Assembly (NCBI RefSeq): GCF_900604385.1 | Contig: NZ_LR027382.1 | Location: 2,836,076-2,900,075 of the forward strand | Direction of reading: 5' to 3' | Length of the DNA: 64,000 nt | Source: Alistipes megaguti | Lineage (GTDB): Bacteria; Bacteroidota; Bacteroidia; Bacteroidales; Rikenellaceae | In this document: piece by piece, positions 58,003 to 64,000 of the stretch | Layout: each line of letters opens with the position of its first letter | Position numbering within the stretch: the first letter of the stretch is position 1 | Translations under genes and position numbers: made by a program | Notes under the pieces: model-generated | Seen by the model: the letters and a program-made list of their open reading frames with translations, nothing else | Database searches by the model: none | What the model was told of the DNA's origin: nothing

Positions 58003-58010
58003 CAAAAATA
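58003..58010 (-). promoter_or_regulatory. -7 box of the AAA ATPase/TOTE operon
   Basis: TATTTTTG on the minus strand, 62 bases before the ATPase start. Confidence 0.5.
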
Positions 58011-58182
58011 CACTTTTTCTTGGATTGTAAAGAACTTTAGGATGTTTTTATTCCAATCTGTAGTTTGACATTGGTATATCGCCACATTGAAAAGCGAATA
58101 CATTGTGCCACCGATTTACATCATCCAAACTTTACCCCCTCTAAATCTGCACCCCATTGCTGAAACCTCTATTTGATGTTTC

Positions 58183-58230
58183 GCTGTTGTAAACCAGTAC
58201 GACAGTAAACCTGCACAACAGTACAACAGC
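58183..58230. repeat. interrupted dyad with a repeated CAGTACRACAG core
   Basis: GCTGTTGTA (58183-58191) and TACAACAGC (58222-58230) are perfect inverted repeats. Between and beside them, CAGTACGACAG and CAGTACAACAG are near-identical direct repeats. A protein-binding or nicking site is possible. Confidence 0.5.
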
Positions 58231-58644
58231 AAATCAGCGTTCCATTGAAACTATGTTGTTTCCTGTCTGTATAGAATTGCTTTCTTGATTATCCGTTTTT
58301 GTTCATCATCGTTTTTGCAAACCATTGGTTCGATGCACTTATGAACAAGCGAGGAAGTGTTTGCCTAAAATTGCATTTCCCTATTGGTCTGAGGCGGATT
58401 TTGGCTGCAATTGGCACAGATTGGCATCGAAATGACGCTATGGTCTGCACTTTGGGAAAGTGAAAATCCAGCTTTCGTTCCCTGCGTTCTCAAATAAGGT
58501 TCGGACTTACAACCGACCTTATTCCCGTTCTTATTTTGGGCAGCATAGGCATCGGGAAACGATGCTTTGAGAGCCAGAATATCAGCACAAATTCCAATCC
58601 GTTTGCTGGCGGATTGTTGCTTTCACGAGAAAGCAGCAAGGTGT

Positions 58645-58742
58645 CCTTCGAGTTACCCGAAGGCTTTTCGGTTACTGCCGAAAAGTGGCAGCAGCAAGGT
58701 ATGTTTTGAGTTACTCAAAACCTTGCGAGTTACTCTCGCAAG
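58645..58742. repeat. array of four hairpins with a common loop
   Basis: Four perfect hairpins follow each other: CCTTCG/CGAAGG (58645-58663), CTTTTCGG/CCGAAAAG (58664-58685), GTTTTGAG/CTCAAAAC (58703-58721) and CTTGCGAG/CTCGCAAG (58722-58742). Their stems differ completely, but three of the four loops contain TTAC and the other is TTA followed by C at the stem base. A fifth, GTTGCC/GGCAAC, lies at 58755-58778. The array ends 64 bases before the rteB stop, on the 3' side of the gene. Confidence 0.85.
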
Positions 58743-58805
58743 CCTTGCCGCCGAGTTGCCTCTCCGAAGTCGGGCAACCTGTTTCTGACCTGCGGCAATC
58801 GTGCC

Positions 58806-60107
58806 TTATTCCTTGTACTTGATGCCGTATTGTTTCATCTTGCCGTATAGTGTGGTGCGCCCGATGCCGAGCAGTTCAGCAGCCAGCGAGCGGTTGCCGT
58901 CCGCCTGTTTCAGAGCACGGATTATCTGCCTCTTTTCCATTTCCACGTTCTTCAAGGACAAGGATGCTTCTCCCGACAGCAGAGGTTCTTCAAAATTCAG
59001 TTTGTCAGCCGTTATCACATCCCCGTCGGTGAACAGCACCGCCGAACGTACAGTTCCTTTCAGTTCTCTCACATTGCCGCTCCACGGATGGGCGAGCATC
59101 CTCTTCCTTGCCTCCGCGTCAAAGCCTTTCACCTGTTTGCCGAACTCCTTGTTGGCAAGTTCACGGAAGAACTCCGCAAGCGGCATGATGTCCTCACAGC
59201 ACTCACGCAACGGCGGTATGTTCAACGTGTATTCCTTTATCCTGTGGAACAAGTCCTGACGGAAACGCTTTTCGGCGATTGCAGACTGCATATCCTCGTT
59301 GGTGGCGGCTATGATGCGCACGTCTGCTGCCTTTTCCTTGTTGCCGCCTATGGGTCTATACCGTTTGGTTTCCAATGCCCGGAGCATCATCTGTTGTACT
59401 TCGGCTGGCAGGTTGCCTATCTCGTCAAGGAACAGCGTACCTCCGTCGGCTTCCTCCCAATAACCTTTCTGTTTGGCATCCGCACCTGTAAACGCTCCTT
59501 TCTCATGTCCGAACAGTGCGGACGCAGCAAGCTCTTTCGACAGTAAGCCGCAGTCTACAGCGACAAAAGGCTTGCCTGCCCGTTTGCTCATTGTATGTAT
59601 TTTCTCGGCAATGTGCTCCTTTCCCGTTCCGTTCTCGCCCAGCACCAACACGCTCATGTTGGTTGGTGCGACCAATTTTATCTTGTGGTCTATTTCACGG
59701 AAAGCCGCACTCTGCCGCTCGTGAATGGGCGTTTCGTGCCGTTCTGTCCTTTTCTGTAAGGTTTTCAGGAGAGGAAAGAGATTGTCTTCAATTAGCTTCT
59801 TCGGGATATAATCCTCCGCACCCGACTTCATCGACCGGACGGCGGTTGGCACTTCGTCATAGTCCGTCATGATGATGTAGGGATTGCGTTTCCCTTGTTT
59901 GCGAAGTTCATCCAACAGCAAGATGCCGTCACCGTCGTTCAGGCGCAGGTCGGCGAGCACAATATCGTCCTCGCACATCTTGGCGAACAGTTTGTGTGCC
60001 CCGTTGCAAGTGGACGCACTGACGGCTTGGAAACCTTTGCTTTTCAACAGCCTGCATACATAGCCGGAGAAAGTGAGGTTGTCTTCCACAACAATTATTC
60101 TTCCCAT
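58806..60107 (-). CDS. rteB: sigma-54-type response regulator RteB
   Basis: This 433-residue NtrC-type regulator has the receiver domain with the phosphorylated Asp in IVLADLRLND (about residue 53), the central AAA domain with GENGTGKEHIAEK, the sigma-54 loop HEKGAFTGADAK, Walker B FLDEIGNLP and a Fis-type helix-turn-helix (RSLAAELLGIGRTTLYGKM). It matches RteB, which activates transfer and excision genes of CTnDOT-type elements. It overlaps rteA by 13 bases. Bacteroidota lack a classical sigma-54 in many species, so its partner sigma is a known open issue. Confidence 0.92.
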   Translation of the reverse strand: MGRIIVVEDNLTFSGYVCRLLKSKGFQAVSASTCNGAHKLFAKMCEDDIVLADLRLNDGDGILLLDELRKQGKRNPYIIMTDYDEVPTAVRSMKSGAEDYIPKKLIEDNLFPLLKTLQKRTERHETPIHERQSAAFREIDHKIKLVAPTNMSVLVLGENGTGKEHIAEKIHTMSKRAGKPFVAVDCGLLSKELAASALFGHEKGAFTGADAKQKGYWEEADGGTLFLDEIGNLPAEVQQMMLRALETKRYRPIGGNKEKAADVRIIAATNEDMQSAIAEKRFRQDLFHRIKEYTLNIPPLRECCEDIMPLAEFFRELANKEFGKQVKGFDAEARKRMLAHPWSGNVRELKGTVRSAVLFTDGDVITADKLNFEEPLLSGEASLSLKNVEMEKRQIIRALKQADGNRSLAAELLGIGRTTLYGKMKQYGIKYKE

Positions 60108-62404
60108 CGTTTCGCTTCCTTTCTTGCCAAGTCCACAATCATTTTACCTTGTGCCAATACAGCATTAACTGCATGTGTTATCTCTCCGTCCGTTGGACTA
60201 TCGCTGTGAATTACGGCATATAATTCCTGCAACGGCTGTTCCGCTTTCATCAGCATCCATGAACTTCTGAGGTGGTGTACCCAGCCATCCAATGCCTCCA
60301 TGTTTTTCTCTTTCGCCGCGTTCTGCACTTCATCCATTTCTTTCTCCGTTTCCGTTACCAACCGTTCCAATGTATGTCGCCTGTCGCCAAAGGTGAGTAA
60401 AGCCGAGAAGTCGAGCAGTTGTCTATGCTCTTTATTGGCATATTGGCTTACTACATTCAGTAGTTCGGCAATGGAGAACGGTTTACCGAGCATGGCGGTG
60501 AACCCTGCCGATTTCAGTTCTTCCTCCGTGATGAACCCTGCCGCCGTTACAACCACAATTGGAATCGTGCGTGAGTTGCCGATGTCGGATGTGCGTAAGA
60601 GTTCCAGCACTTCGTAACCATTCATGTCAGGCATCTTCAAATCGGTTATTAGGATGTCATAATCCTTTCCGCGCATTTTATCCGTCAATTCTTCTACCGT
60701 CAGGCAAGTATCACAACTTATGCCGTTCTGTACAAGCATATCCCGTATCATGCTGAGCGTCACAAGGTCATTGTCTATCACCATTACGCTGTAATTTGAA
60801 ATAATGTCTTGCACCTGTTCTTTCTTCCCGTCAGATTCTGTTTCTTCGGTTTTCGGCAATGGAAGAACAACGGTGAACTTGCTGCCTTTATCCTTTACGC
60901 TTTCCACCGATATACGTCCGTTCATCAGTTCCACAAGCTGTTTCACGATGGGAAGTCCCAACCCGAAGCCGTCCTGCGTGGCGGCATTGCCCAGCCGCTC
61001 GAAAGGCTTGAATATCCGTTCCTTTTGTTCTTCGCTGATGCCCGTACCCGTATCCTCCACCGTCAGCGTAAAAACACCGCCCTTGTATCTGGTTGCCAGA
61101 GCAATAGTGCCGTTGTCCGTGAATTTGATGGCATTGGAAAGCAGGTTGCCGCCTATGCTCAAAATACGGTTCTTGTCGCCGTCCACTACTTCATTCGCAT
61201 AGTTACAAACGGTCAAGGTCAAATGCTTTGACTTTGCTTGCATGGTAAACTCCGTTTCAAGAGTATCCGCTATCAGGTTTAGCCTGAATGGTTTGGATAG
61301 GATTGTCACTTTCCTGCTGTCCAACCTGAAATAGTCCAAGAGGCTGTTCAGCATGGATGCCATGCGTCCTGCCGAAGTCTTTATTGTTTCCGCATGGCGC
61401 ACTCGGCTATCCTTGTTGTCATCGTTCAGCAAAAGTTCGGCGTTGCCGCTGATGGCGGTCAAAGGTGTACGCAGTTCATGGCTTACGTTCTGTATGAGGT
61501 TGCGCCGCAAGCGTAGAAGTTCCTCGTTCTTGGCGTTGCTCTCCTGCAATTTGCCGATAAGCTTTTCACGCTTTTTCTTTTCGTCCGCGTTGCGTTTCAG
61601 TTCCCTATGGATGGTGAGATAGGACAGGAACAGCAGGATGATGGCTGCCGATATGGTAGCGGTGAACAGCCTGACGGATAGGCTTTGCGCCTCCGCCATC
61701 TTCCGCTCTTTCTGTATGAACGCCCCCAATGCCTGCCTGTCAAGGTCGCTGACAAGACGGTTCAGTTGGGTGTTCAATGTCCGGTTACGTATGCGAAGGC
61801 TGTCGGTGTAGGCATCCATCTCCGTCGCCTGTTTCCGTTGCAGGGCAATCAAGCTGTCGCCAAACTCGTGCAACTCTTGGGCTGAGGGAAGTACTTGTAC
61901 GGTCTTTTTGCCGCCGAAGAAACCTGCGATGCCCTTTTTCTTCTGCTGTACGGTGCGCAGACTGGTCGCACGTTTAGCTACTTCTGGCAAGAGATTCACT
62001 AAAAGGCTGTCGGCTTCTTCCTGCCATTCAAATACCGACATGATATGCCGCAGATGTTCCTCTTTGCTTGCCAGTAGAGAGCGAAGAGTGTCTATCTGCG
62101 CTGGATACACATATGCTGCACAATGAAACTTCAATGCTTGCAACAGACTATCTGTACACAGACGTTGGATACGGTAATGACTACAGTCTGTTCTGTTCCA
62201 ATCAATGACACTCTCTCCCAACATGGTAAGCCGAGTGATATATCGATGGACATTGTGAATATCACGTATAGCTTGCTGTACTTCGCTGTTTTGTGAATCA
62301 ATTTCTGATATTCGTTGTCGCTCGTGTATCAGAATTGATGCCATAAAGCCGATAAGTACAACTAAGATAAAATATCCTACTAACACTTTATTCCGTAAAT
62401 TCAT
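60095..62404 (-). CDS. rteA: hybrid sensor histidine kinase RteA
   Basis: This 769-residue hybrid kinase has two membrane segments (about residues 8-25 and 245-265) around a periplasmic coiled-coil sensor domain. Then come the H box NVSHELRTPLTAISGN, N box GNLLSNAIKFTDNG, G boxes VEDTGTGIS and GFGLGLPIVK, a receiver domain with ILITDLKMPDMNG, and a C-terminal HPt-like region. It matches RteA, the partner of RteB. In CTnDOT the pair is downstream of tetQ and induced by tetracycline; here an ABC exporter gene takes that upstream place. Confidence 0.92.
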   Translation of the reverse strand: MNLRNKVLVGYFILVVLIGFMASILIHERQRISEIDSQNSEVQQAIRDIHNVHRYITRLTMLGESVIDWNRTDCSHYRIQRLCTDSLLQALKFHCAAYVYPAQIDTLRSLLASKEEHLRHIMSVFEWQEEADSLLVNLLPEVAKRATSLRTVQQKKKGIAGFFGGKKTVQVLPSAQELHEFGDSLIALQRKQATEMDAYTDSLRIRNRTLNTQLNRLVSDLDRQALGAFIQKERKMAEAQSLSVRLFTATISAAIILLFLSYLTIHRELKRNADEKKKREKLIGKLQESNAKNEELLRLRRNLIQNVSHELRTPLTAISGNAELLLNDDNKDSRVRHAETIKTSAGRMASMLNSLLDYFRLDSRKVTILSKPFRLNLIADTLETEFTMQAKSKHLTLTVCNYANEVVDGDKNRILSIGGNLLSNAIKFTDNGTIALATRYKGGVFTLTVEDTGTGISEEQKERIFKPFERLGNAATQDGFGLGLPIVKQLVELMNGRISVESVKDKGSKFTVVLPLPKTEETESDGKKEQVQDIISNYSVMVIDNDLVTLSMIRDMLVQNGISCDTCLTVEELTDKMRGKDYDILITDLKMPDMNGYEVLELLRTSDIGNSRTIPIVVVTAAGFITEEELKSAGFTAMLGKPFSIAELLNVVSQYANKEHRQLLDFSALLTFGDRRHTLERLVTETEKEMDEVQNAAKEKNMEALDGWVHHLRSSWMLMKAEQPLQELYAVIHSDSPTDGEITHAVNAVLAQGKMIVDLARKEAKRWEE

Positions 62405-62475
62405 TTAAGAATCTATTATTTGAAAGGATGCCTGCTTTATAAAAACAGACATCCTATTGATTTCTATGCCGCTTT

Positions 62476-64000
62476 TTACAGTTTCCATCCTGAGATTTGT
62501 TCCTGAATGTTCCATAGTTGGGCATACAACCCTTTAGCCTGCATCAATGTTTCATGCGTACCTTTTTCCCTTATCCGTCCGTTATCCAACACGATAATTT
62601 GGTCTGCGCCCTTAATGGTTTTAAGTCTATGCGCAATGGCAATGACAGTATGCCCTTTGATGAGTGCATCTATGGCTTTCTGTACTTCCACTTCATTTTC
62701 GGGGTCAAGTGAGGCGGTCGCTTCATCAAGCAGGATGATTTGTGCGTCTTTCAGCATGGCACGGGCTATGGATATGCGTTGCTTTTCTCCGCCCGAAAGG
62801 GTACACCCTCCTTCGCCTACCAAGGTGTCATATCCTTTGGGCAACCGCATGATGAAATCATGGCAACAGGCTTTTTTAGCTGCGGCTATAATTTCTTCTT
62901 CCGTCGCGTCAGTTTTACCAAAGCGGATATTATTGCGTATGGTGTCCTGAAACAGATAGACATCTTGGAACACCATAGAGATGTGGCTCATTAGGCTTTC
63001 GGGATTTATCTCGTTCATCGGAACTCCATTGAAAAAGATACATCCTTTCTGTGGGTCGTAGAAACGGGCGCAAAGCTTCATCACCGTACTTTTCCCGCTT
63101 CCCGAAGGACCGACAAGAGCCGTCAAGGAGTTTTTCGGGAGCGTAATGTTTATATCATGCAACACTTCCTTGTCTTGATAGGCAAACGATACGTGTTCAA
63201 ACCGGATGTCGCCCGCTGCCGGGGATTGCCGTTCTCCTTTCATCTCCGGCTCGTTCATCAAGGAAAGGATGCGTCCACCGGCAATGGAAAAATAGCGGAA
63301 CTCGGTAAAGTTTGTCAGGGCGGAAGTCAGCGGGTCGAACACACGAGAACCGACCACAAGGAACAGCACAAATATAAGGATTGAAAGTTTTCCTCCCAAC
63401 AGAAGATAAGTTCCACATAATACCATCATTGTCAGCCCAGCACGTACCAAAGTGATGCTCAACAAGACGAACGGGCCTAACAAGGCCTCCTGACGGATGC
63501 AAGCACGGCGAAGTTCCGCAAAAGCATCGCGCAACCTAACAAAGCGGTCACCTATCAGATTGTACGCTTTCATTACACGAATACCCTGTAAGTATTCTTC
63601 CAACCGATTTCCAGCATTTATTTTTGCTTGAATTTGCCTGCCGCTTAACTTCCGCTGTGCCTTTGTGCTTGCCCACAGGACGAGCAAGGCAAGCGGCAAG
63701 GCGGCAAACATACTGACCGCCATCCTCCAATCTATCCATACAAGCGAAGCAAAAGCCAGTACGGGCATGACTATGGCACCCATAAGTTGGGGCAGGTGGT
63801 GCGAAATTCCGGTTTCTGCCATCATGAAGTCCGTAACAAGCATAGACGACAAATCACCCGGATCACGTTTCGACAAAAAGCCCAACGATAGTTTCCGCAA
63901 GTGCTCCGCCAGTGACAAACGTCCCGAAGCGCTCATCTCGTATGCTCCTCTAAAATTGGCTCGGTAGGATGCCCGTTCTGCCAAAGCCATGACCAGCATA
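62476..64000 (-). CDS. ABC exporter, fused permease and ATPase (5' end outside window)
   Basis: The visible 508 residues have the end of the transmembrane domain (with VLCGTYLLLGGKLSILIFVLFLVVG-type segments), and a full nucleotide-binding domain: Walker A LVGPSGSGKST, signature TLSGGEKQRISIA, Walker B IILLDEATASLD and the switch His in IAHRL. The gene starts outside the window. It is a type-I ABC exporter of the MsbA/YbtP kind and may be half of a pair. It is 71 bases before rteA on the same strand. The cargo is unknown. Confidence 0.9.
   Translation of the reverse strand, partial: MLVMALAERASYRANFRGAYEMSASGRLSLAEHLRKLSLGFLSKRDPGDLSSMLVTDFMMAETGISHHLPQLMGAIVMPVLAFASLVWIDWRMAVSMFAALPLALLVLWASTKAQRKLSGRQIQAKINAGNRLEEYLQGIRVMKAYNLIGDRFVRLRDAFAELRRACIRQEALLGPFVLLSITLVRAGLTMMVLCGTYLLLGGKLSILIFVLFLVVGSRVFDPLTSALTNFTEFRYFSIAGGRILSLMNEPEMKGERQSPAAGDIRFEHVSFAYQDKEVLHDINITLPKNSLTALVGPSGSGKSTVMKLCARFYDPQKGCIFFNGVPMNEINPESLMSHISMVFQDVYLFQDTIRNNIRFGKTDATEEEIIAAAKKACCHDFIMRLPKGYDTLVGEGGCTLSGGEKQRISIARAMLKDAQIILLDEATASLDPENEVEVQKAIDALIKGHTVIAIAHRLKTIKGADQIIVLDNGRIREKGTHETLMQAKGLYAQLWNIQEQISGWKL

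Larger units (their letters stand above)
57941..58805. other. 865-base non-coding spacer with palindromes
   Basis: No reading frame here has protein-like features. The left end has the likely promoter of the AAA gene. The middle has a dyad at 58183-58230, and the right end has the hairpin array at 58645-58742. It is on the 3' side of rteB, a location where CTnDOT-type elements often carry regulatory RNA or transfer origins. I cannot tell which, if either, applies. Confidence 0.6.
52475..64000. mobile_element. mobile-element segment, probably nested ICE parts
   Basis: From the 3' side of tRNA-Lys to the right edge the genes are of mobile-element type: a tyrosine integrase, a TOTE-type primase-helicase, an AAA/DUF4143 ATPase, RteB, RteA and an ABC exporter. 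Base composition falls visibly after about 53520, and long non-coding spacers appear. RteA/RteB regulate excision and transfer of CTnDOT-type conjugative elements. I see no transfer genes within the window. The right end lies outside. No second copy of the tRNA 3' end is visible here, so the outer boundary is undefined. Confidence 0.75.

Noticed and set aside
58567..58788. 73-codon frame across the hairpin array
   Set aside because: It has no homology I recognise, and the perfect stems would force its residue order; RNA structure explains the sequence better.

Overview
The window looks like a chromosomal segment of a high-GC member of the Bacteroidales, most like Alistipes. The evidence is promoters with the Bacteroidota -7 box TAnnTTTG, a long operon of fimbrillin-type lipoproteins, GH20 glycosidases with the family's C-terminal extensions, a complete hut operon that uses glutamate formiminotransferase, a cysteate-synthase-like enzyme (Alistipes makes sulfonolipids), and CTnDOT-type RteA/RteB regulators on an AT-richer mobile segment at the right end. 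The genus call is inference.

Layout. 1-7.9 kb: the end of a GH20 hexosaminidase, a badly damaged heavy-metal RND efflux operon, then an HxlR regulator divergent from an NTF2-like gene and a flavodoxin-like reductase. 8.1-19 kb: one long plus-strand operon with a textbook promoter, made of a DUF3575 protein and six surface lipoproteins of the fimbrillin/Mfa type, ending in a 1045-residue tip-adhesin-like DUF4906 protein. 19-21.8 kb: alcohol dehydrogenase, nitroreductase and an ftsH remnant. 21.9-26.9 kb: a compact operon of metallophosphoesterase, glycosyltransferase, polyphosphate kinase, exopolyphosphatase and a winged-helix protein. 27-31.2 kb: a second, intact GH20 enzyme and a Cu/Zn-type permease with a CxxC-containing AraC regulator. 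31.3-35.9 kb: a second damaged RND operon with a 5'-truncated AraC regulator. 35.9-38 kb: MFS exporter and a secreted EEP-family hydrolase. 38.2-45 kb: hutI-hutH-hutU-ftcD, the whole route from histidine to glutamate. 45-52.2 kb: TonB receptor, cysteate synthase-like enzyme, carboxynorspermidine decarboxylase, a cysteine-dioxygenase-like cupin and carboxynorspermidine dehydrogenase. 52.4-64 kb: tRNA-Lys(TTT), a truncated integrase and a mobile segment carrying a TOTE-type primase-helicase with an AAA ATPase, an array of hairpins, rteB-rteA, and an ABC exporter that runs off the edge.

The most unusual features are: (i) both RND efflux operons, ftsH and one AraC gene carry many lesions (in-frame internal deletions, homopolymer frameshifts, one in-frame amber codon) while the metabolic operons between them are intact; (ii) the TOTE-type primase-helicase has a PLD domain whose catalytic His and Lys appear to be lost; (iii) four adjacent hairpins with different stems but related TTAC-type loops lie just beyond rteB; (iv) an integrase beside tRNA-Lys is cut off exactly after its HxxRH motif, where the base composition drops, which suggests nested mobile elements; (v) a cysteate-synthase-like gene is coupled to a polyamine gene. 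Homopolymer frameshifts of G/C runs also occur in otherwise healthy genes (DUF3575 protein, winged-helix protein), so some of these may be sequencing errors.
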